Origin: Granulosicoccus sp964435305
GTDB taxonomy: Bacteria > Pseudomonadota > Gammaproteobacteria > Granulosicoccales > Granulosicoccaceae
Assembly: GCA_964435305.1 (NCBI GenBank)
Contig: CAYSZH010000046.1
Span: 1 to 27,649 of the forward strand
Length of the DNA stretch: 27,649 bases
Direction: 5' to 3'
The position numbers were made by a program, and so were the translations under genes. This document shows, piece by piece, positions 16,196-24,616 of this stretch. Every line of letters starts with the position of its first letter. Positions within the stretch are counted from its first letter, which is position 1. The notes beneath the pieces are model-generated. The model was given only the letters and a program-made list of their open reading frames with translations, was not told the DNA's origin and did not search any database.

Positions 16196-17074
16196 ATGGC
16201 AACAGTTGCGTTCTTGGGTTTGGGTGTCATGGGCTATCCCATGGCAGGATATTTAGCGAAAAATGGCCACGACGTACGCGTCTATAACCGCACTGGCTCA
16301 AAATCGCAAACGTGGGTGAAGGAATACGGAGGCAACGCGTTTGACACTCCTGCGGCGGCCGCCGAATCAGCTGAAGTCGTCTTTGCCTGCGTGGGTAATG
16401 ACGACGATCTGCGGGCCGTCGCCACAGGAGACAATGGGGCCTTCTCGACCATGGCGTCGGGTGCTATTTTCTGTGACCACACCACAGCTTCGGCACAGGT
16501 TGCTCGAGAGCTCTATGAGTTAGGTAAGCAATCAGGCATAGCGTTTCTGGATGCCCCTGTGTCAGGTGGCCAGGCGGGTGCTGAGAACGGTGCGCTTACT
16601 GTCATGGTAGGAGGCGATCAAGCCACCTTCGACAAAGCTGAACCGATAATTAATCATTTCAGTAAGTCAGTTCGATTAATGGGCGATAGTGGAGCCGGTC
16701 AGCTGACGAAGATGGTTAATCAAATCTGTATTGCAGGCTTGGTGCAGGGGCTTTCAGAAGGGTTGCATTTTGCAGAAGCCGCCGGGCTTGACGGCCGCAG
16801 GGTTATCGATGTTATTTCCAAAGGTGCAGCTCAGTCCTGGCAAATGGAGAACCGGTACGAAACCATGCTCGATCGCGAATTTGACCATGGTTTTGCGGTT
16901 GATTGGATGCGTAAGGATCTTGGCATTGTGCTGGATGAAGCCTCTAGAAACAAAACCAGCCTGCCGGTTACGGCGCTTGTCGATCAGTTTTACTCAGACG
17001 TGCAGGAGCTTGGGGGCAGCCGGTGGGACACCAGTAGCTTATTGCAACGCCTTCCAGATCGGCGCAAAACCTAA
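16196..17074 (+). CDS. 3-hydroxyisobutyrate dehydrogenase-family oxidoreductase
   Basis: A 292-residue beta-hydroxyacid dehydrogenase. The N-terminal Rossmann motif GLGVMG (8-13) is followed by NRT at 31-33, which suggests NADP(H) or mixed preference. The substrate-binding DAPVSGG is at 119-125. The catalytic Lys172 lies in GAGQLTKMVNQI, and the second domain is all-helical. Relatives oxidise 3-hydroxyisobutyrate (valine breakdown), reduce tartronate semialdehyde, or act on other short hydroxyacids and semialdehydes; sequence alone does not choose. The AAAGG ribosome site lies 9 bases before the ATG. No valine-degradation gene is nearby. The upstream MocR gene might control it. Confidence 0.9.
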   Translation: MATVAFLGLGVMGYPMAGYLAKNGHDVRVYNRTGSKSQTWVKEYGGNAFDTPAAAAESAEVVFACVGNDDDLRAVATGDNGAFSTMASGAIFCDHTTASAQVARELYELGKQSGIAFLDAPVSGGQAGAENGALTVMVGGDQATFDKAEPIINHFSKSVRLMGDSGAGQLTKMVNQICIAGLVQGLSEGLHFAEAAGLDGRRVIDVISKGAAQSWQMENRYETMLDREFDHGFAVDWMRKDLGIVLDEASRNKTSLPVTALVDQFYSDVQELGGSRWDTSSLLQRLPDRRKT

Positions 17075-17101
17075 GAATCTAACTCTCCGCCGCTCCTTTT
17101 A

Positions 17102-17121
17102 GGCACGCCAAAGCGCGTGCC
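17102..17121. other. Strong hairpin between the dehydrogenase and Kelch genes
   Basis: GGCACGC (17102-17108) and GCGTGCC (17115-17121) form a perfect 7-bp stem with a 6-base loop, 28 bases past the dehydrogenase stop. There is no T-run on either strand. It probably marks the transcript end or blocks 3' decay. A possible GTG start for the next gene lies inside it, which argues against that start. Confidence 0.5.
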
Positions 17122-17180
17122 TGCCCGTCTACGTCTGTGGGTCGTAAATTGCATTCTTTCAAAACTGATAGCCAGTTTTT

Positions 17181-17185
17181 GGAGG
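17181..17185 (+). promoter_or_regulatory. Ribosome-binding site deciding the Kelch-protein start
   Basis: GGAGG lies 3 bases before ATG 17189 and 9 bases before an in-frame GTG at 17195. Both starts give the same mature protein. Confidence 0.5.
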
Positions 17186-17188
17186 ATT

Positions 17189-18580
17189 ATGACTGTGTGC
17201 AGAGTTAAACAGCTTTCGTTATTCGTAACTTTTGTTGTTTCGCTTGTTAGCGCTGCAGCATTGATGTCGCAAACAGACGAAGCGCTGCCCTGGCAGTCCG
17301 TTATCACAGGCGACGGCAGCGCCGTTACCGCCCGGCATGAGTCAGGTGTGGTTGCCGTCAATGGCAAGCTGTATGCGCTTGGTGGCCGCGCGACACGTCC
17401 ACTCGAATCGTATAACCCTGCAACGGGGGAATGGACGAATTTGGGGCCGATGCCGATGGAGCTGCATCATTTTCAACCTGTAGCGATTGGAGATGTCATA
17501 TACGTCACGGGCGCGTTTACCTGTTGCTACCCGGAAGAACTCACAGTCGCGGACGTTTATACCTATCACACCGTAACCGGCGTGTGGTCTGTGGCTGGAC
17601 AGATGCCGGCTGATCGAGTTCGAGGCAGCACAGCCACCTTCACATACCAAGATCAAATTTACCTTTTGGGCGGAAATACAAAAGGGCATTCAGGTGGTGC
17701 TGTAGCCTGGTTTGACCGATTTGATCCCATCAGCGGCGACTGGTCGGTATTACCAGATGCGCCAAATGCGCGAGATCATTTTGGTGCCTTTGTGCTAAAT
17801 GATCGCGTTGTTGCGGCTGCAGGTCGACAAACTGACCAACCTAATCCGTTCAGGAACCCAGTGGCCGCGACTGATGTCTTTGATTTCTACACCAACAGCT
17901 GGCAATCGATGGATGACATACCCACCGTGCGGGCTGGTGCGCTGGTCGGTGGGGCTGGTGACGAAATCGTGGTTGCAGGTGGTGAAATATTTTCGACCAG
18001 TACTTCATTGGATGTTGTAGAAGCGTTTAATGTCTATACCGGGCAATGGCGAACCTTACAGGCGATGCTGCTGGGTAGGCACAGTGGAGGCGGTGCGATG
18101 CTCGGCAACGAGTTCCACGTGCTGGCCGGAAGTCTAAACACCGGAGGGGCACCTGAAACTGATACACATGAAATGTTGTTACTGGATGAAACTAAAAACA
18201 ATGATGTGGACTCTGATGGTTTGAGCAACGATGAAGAAAAGCAGCTCTATTTAACAAATCCACTTGCATCTGATACTGATGGCGATGGTCTGGAAGATTT
18301 GGCCGAAGTACAAACGCATCAATCTGATCCGAATCGTATAGACTCTGACGATGACGGACTTGATGATGGTGCGGAGGTACTGGCAGGACTAAGTCCAATT
18401 AATTCAGATACTGATAACGATGGTATTGCTGATGCCGAAGACTTGGAACCCTTGGTTGCTGATGTGCAGGCCACCTCAAACGATAGTGGTGGCGGTGCAA
18501 TGTTCTGGTTATTATGTGCATTTGTTGTCGGTAGTTTGTCGCGAGGCCAAAAATCATGCGTCAAAAAATCGACGATTTAG
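17189..18580 (+). CDS. Exported Kelch-repeat protein with calcium-binding repeats and GlyGly-CTERM-like tail
   Basis: 463 residues from ATG 17189, chosen because GGAGG (17181-17185) precedes it and a proper signal peptide follows (LSLFVTFVVSLVSAAALM). An upstream GTG at 17117 lies inside a hairpin. Residues about 45-330 contain about five Kelch blades, with repeated patterns such as GKLYALGG, DQIYLLGG and DEIVVAGG and W in NSWQSM or GQWRTL, predicting a beta-propeller. Residues about 338-430 are thrombospondin type 3 repeats (DSDGLSNDEE, DTDGDGLEDLAE, DSDDDGLDDGAE, DTDNDGIADAED), which bind calcium. The end has SGGG, then a hydrophobic helix (MFWLLCAFVVGSL) and a basic tail. That is the layout of a GlyGly-CTERM signal processed by rhombosortase. 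Confidence 0.82.
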   Translation: MTVCRVKQLSLFVTFVVSLVSAAALMSQTDEALPWQSVITGDGSAVTARHESGVVAVNGKLYALGGRATRPLESYNPATGEWTNLGPMPMELHHFQPVAIGDVIYVTGAFTCCYPEELTVADVYTYHTVTGVWSVAGQMPADRVRGSTATFTYQDQIYLLGGNTKGHSGGAVAWFDRFDPISGDWSVLPDAPNARDHFGAFVLNDRVVAAAGRQTDQPNPFRNPVAATDVFDFYTNSWQSMDDIPTVRAGALVGGAGDEIVVAGGEIFSTSTSLDVVEAFNVYTGQWRTLQAMLLGRHSGGGAMLGNEFHVLAGSLNTGGAPETDTHEMLLLDETKNNDVDSDGLSNDEEKQLYLTNPLASDTDGDGLEDLAEVQTHQSDPNRIDSDDDGLDDGAEVLAGLSPINSDTDNDGIADAEDLEPLVADVQATSNDSGGGAMFWLLCAFVVGSLSRGQKSCVKKSTI

Positions 18581-18583
18581 CGT

Positions 18584-18612
18584 GTTAATTTGCTTTGTAT
18601 AAGAAAATTAAC
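18584..18612. other. AT-rich inverted repeat after the Kelch gene
   Basis: GTTAATTT (18584-18591) and AAATTAAC (18605-18612) are exact inverted copies 13 bases apart, just after the Kelch gene's stop and about 70 bases before the next start. It could be a weak stem at the transcript end or an operator for the next gene. Confidence 0.35.
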
Positions 18613-18678
18613 AGCAATCTATAAGAGAATTGCTACTATAGCGTTGTTACTTGCGTGAATTTTTTCGGAGCATACTCA

Positions 18679-20109
18679 GTGAATAAAACCACAAATCACA
18701 CGAACGTGAAAGTGTTGGTAAAAAACCTGACGTTACCATTGGTCATCGTCGGTGGTTCTCTTACAAATGCCGTACTGGCACAGGAAGATAATACTCAAAC
18801 CCTTCCCGACGCTAAGCCCGGCGAGTGTTATGCCAAGGTGATAACACCTGCAAAATTCTCGACGCGTACAGAAGAGATTGTTGTACAGGAAGCATCGGAA
18901 CGAATCGAAACCATTCCGGCTATATTTGAATCTGCTGAGCAAAACCTGATTGTCAAAGAGGCGAGCCGAACCATTTCTGTTGTACCGGCGACTTACGAAG
19001 AGGTCTTCGAAAAAATTGAAATAAAACCAGCTGAAACCAGTTGGAAGCAGAGCGGTGCAGGTAATTCTTCAACACCTGCAAGTCCTGGTGCGCTGGAAGG
19101 AATTGTTCGATCCGGTATTGAGCTTGCGGGTGTGCAGCCCGGTGCGTGCTTTCGCGAGTACTTTACGCAGCCAGAATATAAAACGGAAACACGACGCGTT
19201 CTAAGTAAAGAGGGCTCAGAAATAATCACGGTAACTCCAGCCCAGTATGAAACAGTTGAGCAGAGAGTCGTAGTTAAAGAAGCTTCCTCCAGAACTGTAG
19301 ATATTCCTGCGACTTACCGTACAGAAACTGAGTCAGTATTGGTGGAGCCTGCGCGCAGCGTATGGAAAAAAGGTCGTGGTCTAATCGAACGTATCGATAA
19401 TACAACCGGTGAAATCATGTGCCTGGTTGAAGTCCCGGCACGATACGAAACGGTCACTAAAACAGTACTTGATAAAGCTTCCGAAACTAAAGCGGTTGAT
19501 GTACCAGCGGTATACAAAACTATTAAGGTGAGGAGGCTTGTATCACCTGCTACTGAAGTGCGTGAGGTGGTTGAACCAGAGTATGCATCAATTACCACAC
19601 GCTCCAAGGTCGCAGATGCCGGCTTCTTCTGGTTGAAGAAAGGCGAAGATGCCAATCAAGAGTCTACTTATAGTGGTCGTGAGGTTTGCCTGGTTCCAAG
19701 CGCGGCTGAATTTACAACAGTTAAGAAGCAACAGATAAAAACGCCGGCAAGTACCAAAGTTTCTACGGTACCTGCTGTATACGAAACGGTAGCAGTTAAT
19801 CGTCTTGTTGAACCGGCTTCTGAACGTCGCACACCAGTACCAGCAAGAACTAAAACGGTGACCCGTCAAATTCAGATTGAGCCCTCACGGCTTGAATGGC
19901 GCCCGGTACTGTGCGAGACCAACATGACGTCAAAGGTCATCACATCATTGCAACGCGCACTTAAGCGTGAAGGCTACGATCCTGGTCCGATCGACGGTGT
20001 GGTAGGGCAAACAACACTTGATGCTGTGGAAGAGTATCAACAGAAAAATAACATTGACCGAGGCGGGTTGACTTACGAGACCCTCAAGTTGCTTAAAGTA
20101 CAATCTTAA
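18679..20109 (+). CDS. Exported four-module repeat protein with peptidoglycan-binding domain
   Basis: 476 residues from GTG 18679. GGAG lies 8 bases before it, whereas a GTG at 18655 has no site. A signal peptide ends near VLAQ. Four modules follow, each running from a Cys to a Trp: 50-122, 157-229, 248-318 and 337-407. Each contains three sub-repeats of about 22 residues, of the form VPAxYETVxxxVVVKEASxxxxx, rich in Val, Thr, Glu and Pro, suggesting regular beta structure. The last module leads to Cys412 and a peptidoglycan-binding domain (417-472: LQRALKREGYDPGPIDGVVGQTTLDAVEEYQ). It is probably a wall-linked periplasmic or envelope structural protein. The repeat has no name that I know; similar repeats occur in other marine bacteria, from memory. 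Confidence 0.8.
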   Translation: MNKTTNHTNVKVLVKNLTLPLVIVGGSLTNAVLAQEDNTQTLPDAKPGECYAKVITPAKFSTRTEEIVVQEASERIETIPAIFESAEQNLIVKEASRTISVVPATYEEVFEKIEIKPAETSWKQSGAGNSSTPASPGALEGIVRSGIELAGVQPGACFREYFTQPEYKTETRRVLSKEGSEIITVTPAQYETVEQRVVVKEASSRTVDIPATYRTETESVLVEPARSVWKKGRGLIERIDNTTGEIMCLVEVPARYETVTKTVLDKASETKAVDVPAVYKTIKVRRLVSPATEVREVVEPEYASITTRSKVADAGFFWLKKGEDANQESTYSGREVCLVPSAAEFTTVKKQQIKTPASTKVSTVPAVYETVAVNRLVEPASERRTPVPARTKTVTRQIQIEPSRLEWRPVLCETNMTSKVITSLQRALKREGYDPGPIDGVVGQTTLDAVEEYQQKNNIDRGGLTYETLKLLKVQS

Positions 20110-20125
20110 TCACGTAAATTTTTTA

Positions 20126-20151
20126 CGGCAGGCTTTTTTAATAAACTGCCG
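20126..20151 (+). other. Hairpin after the repeat-protein gene
   Basis: CGGCAG (20126-20131) pairs with CTGCCG (20146-20151) around an AT-rich loop that contains six T. It sits ahead of the stronger terminator and may be part of a tandem transcript end. Confidence 0.4.
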
Positions 20152-20159
20152 AAAACAAG

Positions 20160-20197
20160 AGGCTGCTTACATTTCACATGTACGCAGCCTTTTTTTA
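20160..20197 (+). terminator. Strong rho-independent terminator
   Basis: AGGCTGC (20160-20166) pairs with GCAGCCT (20184-20190). The stem is extended by TACAT/ATGTA after one mismatch, and seven T follow. It lies about 50 bases after the repeat-protein stop and separates it from the convergent YdjM-like gene. Confidence 0.9.
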
Positions 20198-20232
20198 TGA
20201 GCGCGTTATGCTTGCCTGTGCGCTCGATTTCG

Positions 20233-20940
20233 CTAGCGATCAATACGAATATATTCTGGCAAGAGAATAGATTGCCAATCGGCTCGTGTACCCGAGAGCA
20301 TTGTCAGTAAGGGCTCAAACGGTGGTGTCCAGAACCAGCTGACCAACGTGATAAACAAAACTGCACAGCTAGCGGACAAGTGCTGCGTATCAAGAATTTT
20401 AAGCGCAGTCCCAAACGATCGTTTAATGCGTGCGCCAGAAAAATCAACGCTGTAAAATTCGTCCAATAGTAGATGCCATACAAAGCCAAACGCAACAAAA
20501 AGTGCAAGCATCCAGCTGGTTTCGCTTGGTAGTAATAACACTTCGCTGGCTAGCGCTGCGCTTAAAAACGAGAACATCAATGCCGCTGCGAGTGAATGCA
20601 AAGCGCCACGGTGTACCGTAAATTGATGGAACAGTGCCCACAAAGGAAAGCGCACTAAAAGAAAAATGCCAATTGCAAACGCCCATAATTCGAGCACGCT
20701 AAAATCGGGCAATCGAGCGAATAACCAGGCGAGCGCCAAGATCACGCCAAGCGCTCCAAATAACATTTTTCCCGGTGTGGAGTGTTTTAGATCAATATCC
20801 GGTAACACCCCACCAATAGTGCCACAGGCCGTCAGCAGCAATGCCGTGGACACTGGAAGCGCAAACAGTTTTGTCACAGCGGTAGCGCCCAGGCTTGCAA
20901 GAGCCGCCGTACTGAAAACGTGTGTGTTAAAGTCTGCCAT
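20233..20940 (-). CDS. YdjM-like inner-membrane metal-dependent hydrolase (DUF457)
   Basis: 235 residues from ATG 20940. A longer frame starts at 21024, but MADFNTHVFSTAAL is the usual family beginning and GAGAG lies upstream. The protein has about six membrane segments and the family's metal-site motifs: THV near the start, LPDIDLKHS (about 65-73), HRGALHS (about 112-118) and HLLLDEFYS (about 155-163). Members are called LexA-binding or inner-membrane-associated hydrolases; the biochemical role is not established. It is divergent from the DUF1840 gene, about 87 bases away. Confidence 0.82.
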   Translation of the reverse strand: MADFNTHVFSTAALASLGATAVTKLFALPVSTALLLTACGTIGGVLPDIDLKHSTPGKMLFGALGVILALAWLFARLPDFSVLELWAFAIGIFLLVRFPLWALFHQFTVHRGALHSLAAALMFSFLSAALASEVLLLPSETSWMLALFVAFGFVWHLLLDEFYSVDFSGARIKRSFGTALKILDTQHLSASCAVLFITLVSWFWTPPFEPLLTMLSGTRADWQSILLPEYIRIDR

Positions 20941-21027
20941 TAGAGCTCTCGCGCAATGATTATACGAGAGTGTAGCGTTTAACTCAGTGAGGATTGGTCG
21001 TGGAGAGCTTGTCGTGGAGGACACATC

Positions 21028-21345
21028 GTGCTGGTAACGTTTAAAACAAGTGCATATGCCGATATCACGATGTTCGGTGATGCAGCAGAAGCTTTGCTGA
21101 AGCTGATGGGGCAGAGTGGCAATGTACCCGGTGCCATAATGGCAGCAGATGTAGCAAGTGCGCTGCAGACCCTAAAAACCAACCTTTCGGAACAACCGGA
21201 AAAGGAGGCAGCAGCAGAAACCGATCAGTTGGACGATGACGAAGAGCGCCAGAATCGAGTGGCATTATCCACTCGTGCAATTCCGCTAATGGAACTTCTG
21301 GAGGCGGCAGCGGCCGCCTATGAAAACGTAATCTGGGATAATTAA
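21028..21345 (+). CDS. DUF1840 domain protein
   Basis: A 105-residue cytoplasmic protein matching the DUF1840 family along its whole length. It shows the N-terminal MLVTFKTSAYADITMFGDAAEALLKLMGQSG, the central DVASALQTLK, an acidic variable linker, and the C-terminal LSTRAIPLMELLEAAAAA. Function is unknown for the family, which is common in beta- and gammaproteobacteria. The start is GTG with GGAGG 7 bases upstream. Its stop is 9 bases from the stop of the convergent DUF1501 gene. Confidence 0.9.
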   Translation: MLVTFKTSAYADITMFGDAAEALLKLMGQSGNVPGAIMAADVASALQTLKTNLSEQPEKEAAAETDQLDDDEERQNRVALSTRAIPLMELLEAAAAAYENVIWDN

Positions 21346-21354
21346 GGCTTATTA

Positions 21355-22773
21355 CTAGCCGTTCTGAACCCGCATTATTCCAAGGTCTTTTTGTGCAAAG
21401 TTGGCAAGGTCAGGTAAGGCCTGCGTTAGAGCCGACTCATCAACACCCATCCATCGCGCCAGAGTCGCAGCGTATTGATTAACCGATATCTGCGGGATTA
21501 TTCGGCCAGCAAAACTACCATCGTCTTCTCCTGCATCATCCGGATTATTAGATGATGCATAGTCGGGCATTGAGCCGACAATACGACCACCTTCAACCGC
21601 ATTTCCAAAAACAAAATTGTGTCCACCCCATCCGTGATCGGTGCCATTGCCATTGCTAGTCAGCGTTCGGGCAAAATCGGAAGCGGTAAAGCTTGTAACC
21701 GAATCAGCCAGGTTGACGCTATCCATCGTACTCTGAAACGCGGTCACAGCTTCATTCAAATTTTGATGTAAGCTCGGCGTGCGCTCGTTTTGATCAGAAT
21801 GGGTATCCCATCCACCCATCAAGACAAAGAACACTTGTTGTTGCATACCCAGCTCTTCGCGTGAAGCAATGAGTCGCCCTACCAGATGCAGCTGTGCCGC
21901 CAGTTTGTTACGACTGTCATATTGCATCTGTGGCAGAGGGTTATTGGTCAGTGCTGCGTTCAACGCGGCAGATGCATTACTGGCACGTTCAACCGCGCCA
22001 GAAATTTCTTGTGACATTCGTGTGTTGCTGCCAGTTTCGCCCAAGTCAATTAAAGCTTCAAGGCTGCGGCCAACTCGTGTTAAGCGTGTTGGTGGTATCC
22101 AGTCTGAGATATCGTCATAACCAAACATGCGTTCAACGGCGACATCAGCATTAAGACTAATATAGTTGTTATTAGCGGACGTTAGCCAATCGTTGTTACC
22201 GGCAATCGAAAACGTTGGTGCGATATCAATATTGCCGTTACAGTTTGCGGCATGATTGCCAATGGCTCCACCCCAACCGAATGATGAGCTACCGCTGACA
22301 ATACCTGCGCCTGTCTGCCATAGCTTTTGCTGAGTGTTATGCGCAAATAGGGATTCAGGAATAGAATTGGTGGCAAGGTAATCTGCCTTATTCGTTGGGC
22401 GGATTAATGTTCCTGTATTGGCAACAACCGCCAAGCGGTTTTGGTTATACAAATCTGCAAAACCGGGAAGCAGTGAATTAAAACCAAATGCGCCTTGGTC
22501 AGCATCACTGACATTGAGTAAATTATTTTCGCTTACCGCGAGTTGGCCACGTGTTTCGACATACGTGTTGTATGCAGCTTCGTTGCCCGGTACAAACATA
22601 TTGAAAGAATCTGCACCACCTGCCAGAAAAATGCACACCAATGATTTAGGAGTACCGCAGGTCATGGCGTGTGCGGATTTAGCGCCCGCCATAAGCGATA
22701 CGCCACTCATCGCTGGCAAGCAGGCCAACTGCTTGATTAACTGACGTCTGTGTTTGTTAACAGCACTTTTCAT
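21355..22773 (-). CDS. DUF1501 protein, exported
   Basis: 472 residues of the DUF1501 family (alkaline-phosphatase/sulfatase-like fold). The N-terminus has RRQLIKQLACLPAMSGVSLMAGAKSAHA, which resembles a twin-arginine signal. Family motifs: LAGGADSFNMFVP (about 50-62), GGWDTHSD (about 319-326), SDFARTL, and GTDHGWGGHNFVFGNAVEGGRIVG (about 367-391). The biochemical function is unproven. Family genes nearly always sit beside a DUF1800 gene, as here, where DUF1800 is 31 bases upstream in the same direction. GGAG lies 9 to 10 bases before the ATG. Confidence 0.92.
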   Translation of the reverse strand: MKSAVNKHRRQLIKQLACLPAMSGVSLMAGAKSAHAMTCGTPKSLVCIFLAGGADSFNMFVPGNEAAYNTYVETRGQLAVSENNLLNVSDADQGAFGFNSLLPGFADLYNQNRLAVVANTGTLIRPTNKADYLATNSIPESLFAHNTQQKLWQTGAGIVSGSSSFGWGGAIGNHAANCNGNIDIAPTFSIAGNNDWLTSANNNYISLNADVAVERMFGYDDISDWIPPTRLTRVGRSLEALIDLGETGSNTRMSQEISGAVERASNASAALNAALTNNPLPQMQYDSRNKLAAQLHLVGRLIASREELGMQQQVFFVLMGGWDTHSDQNERTPSLHQNLNEAVTAFQSTMDSVNLADSVTSFTASDFARTLTSNGNGTDHGWGGHNFVFGNAVEGGRIVGSMPDYASSNNPDDAGEDDGSFAGRIIPQISVNQYAATLARWMGVDESALTQALPDLANFAQKDLGIMRVQNG

Positions 22774-22804
22774 ATTTTTATTCTCCAGGTGCTAGGGCTG
22801 ATGT

Positions 22805-24616
22805 TCAGCGTTGAACATGTATTGCGGGCGATACCATGATCATGAACAGTGTGTCCTGAGCACGAGCAAACCGACCTGAATCGTTGTTGGGTTGAGTTAG
22901 CATGTATTCACCTAACAGGTTACGCATGGTGTCTGGCATCGTGCCTGAAAAAAACAGTAGATCAAACCAGTCAAGCAGCCTTGCGGGTGTGGCAGATAAA
23001 TTCGCCAGCCCTTCAAGATCTGTGATGGTAACCCGAGGGTTGTCGTCGCTTAAATCAGCTCTGTTATGAAAGCGATAGACAAGGTGGTGGTAATTGTTAT
23101 GCGTGGATGCCAAAAACGCTTCAGACATGTTTTGCATTTCTGGTGCAAGCAGGGTTTCTCCTGGGGCGAGCTGAAAATCTGGTAGATAAAAATTGAAAAC
23201 CGACCTGGATTTCATGACTGCCTGACCGCCCATTTCATCAAGCCGTTGCAGTGTGAAATCGGCGGTGTTATGAACGCCTTCTGCCTGCGGTCCGGGCTGG
23301 CCATCAAGGGCTCGCCAGTAATGTGCAAGGCGTACATTAGGTTCACGTAACTTACCGAAGTTAGGTACGCTAGCATAACCATCAACGGCTTCAACATCGG
23401 TTAACAATGCTTTAACGACCGCACCTAAGTCGCCGCGTACGCCATCTCCATTGTCGTTAAACACGCTTACCACGCGTTCAACATATTCAGGAGTTGGATT
23501 GCTGGTGACCAGACGTTGGATCAATTGCTTTGATATGAAGGGGCCAACATTCTGATGCGCAAAGATATTGTCAAGCGCTGCCTGCATGTCGGCTTCAGCA
23601 CCGAGACCTGCTGGCACCGTTGTACCGTTGAGCAGTGTTTTGCTGCCGTCGTCATGAAAATTGTTATTAGGTGTCATACGACCAATGAACGCGTCATTGG
23701 TTAGGTTGGTATCACCCCAGTAGCGTGAGGCGGGGTATTCCCAGCCAGTAAACACGCGCGCAAATTCTTCAATCGTGTTTTGCGTGTAGGTGGGGGTCGG
23801 GTTGTCTGGGTTGATCACTTCACCCCGGTTGTTCAGGTTAAACAAGCCAATCGAAAACAGTTGCAGCACTTCTCGCGCATAATTTTCATCTGGACGAACC
23901 TTGAGTTCTGGATTGGCTTTTTCGTTTCGCACCATACTCAGGTACACGCCCATTACCGGATGCAAAGTCACATCTTCAAGCAAGGTTCGGTAATTGCCAA
24001 ACGCATTACGCGACAACATATCGTAGTAATCTGACACACCATACTGTGCATTTGATAAAGCGAAATCGAGATCAGAGACAACGAAGATCTGGCTTAGCGC
24101 AAATGTCACTCTTTGCCGCAGTTGATCTTCACCGTTGAGCGCATTGTTCCACCAGATCTGATGACGAGCTGCGTTGTCGCTGCCATTACTGTTTGCACGT
24201 GTGTAGGGTAGGGTAAGCGATGCTGGCAGAGCCATCTGTTCGTCTATCCAACTGGCTCTTGACCCACTATTTTTAAACGCTTGAATTGAACTGAGTGTGG
24301 CGCCAAATGTGGCCTGGTTAAGAAAGCGTGAAGCAGCAATGTCATCGGCTGCCAGGTTACGCGCTCCCAAGGTGGCCAATGGAATAGGTTGGGATACAGG
24401 CGGTGTAGCGCTATTGTCGTTGGTGCCCGGGTTCTGTGTTGGTGTTGGACTGACACCGGCATTTGACCCTGCAATCGGGCTCGTCGTATCACCCGAGCCT
24501 GCAAGACCAGCCTGGTTACTGCTTTCCGAGTCGCCCACAGCCACGCCACTATCCTGGCATGCCGCCAGTGTCGTTGTGGTAATCAGAGCGAATAATATGG
24601 AGCGAAATCTTGTCAT
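22805..24616 (-). CDS. DUF1800 lipoprotein
   Basis: 603 residues from ATG 24616, preferred over 24646 because it gives a compact lipoprotein signal (MTRFRSILFALITTTTLAAC, Cys20). After a Gly/Ser/Thr/Pro-rich linker (about 21-85), the DUF1800 domain fills the rest: RFLNQATFGAT near 97, NYAREVLQLFSIGLFNL, EFARVFTGWEY, FHDDGSKTLLNGT and FISKQLIQRLVTSNP. No enzymatic role is established for the family. The gene leads a two-gene unit with DUF1501. Both products carry export signals, so they probably work together outside the cytoplasm. Confidence 0.92.
   Translation of the reverse strand: MTRFRSILFALITTTTLAACQDSGVAVGDSESSNQAGLAGSGDTTSPIAGSNAGVSPTPTQNPGTNDNSATPPVSQPIPLATLGARNLAADDIAASRFLNQATFGATLSSIQAFKNSGSRASWIDEQMALPASLTLPYTRANSNGSDNAARHQIWWNNALNGEDQLRQRVTFALSQIFVVSDLDFALSNAQYGVSDYYDMLSRNAFGNYRTLLEDVTLHPVMGVYLSMVRNEKANPELKVRPDENYAREVLQLFSIGLFNLNNRGEVINPDNPTPTYTQNTIEEFARVFTGWEYPASRYWGDTNLTNDAFIGRMTPNNNFHDDGSKTLLNGTTVPAGLGAEADMQAALDNIFAHQNVGPFISKQLIQRLVTSNPTPEYVERVVSVFNDNGDGVRGDLGAVVKALLTDVEAVDGYASVPNFGKLREPNVRLAHYWRALDGQPGPQAEGVHNTADFTLQRLDEMGGQAVMKSRSVFNFYLPDFQLAPGETLLAPEMQNMSEAFLASTHNNYHHLVYRFHNRADLSDDNPRVTITDLEGLANLSATPARLLDWFDLLFFSGTMPDTMRNLLGEYMLTQPNNDSGRFARAQDTLFMIMVSPAIHVQR

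Noticed and set aside
16281..16485. Minus-strand frames within the dehydrogenase gene
   Set aside because: Shadows of a well-supported plus-strand gene with clear family motifs.
17117..17188. Upstream GTG start for the Kelch gene
   Set aside because: It lies inside a strong hairpin, lacks a ribosome site and would put extra residues before the signal peptide.
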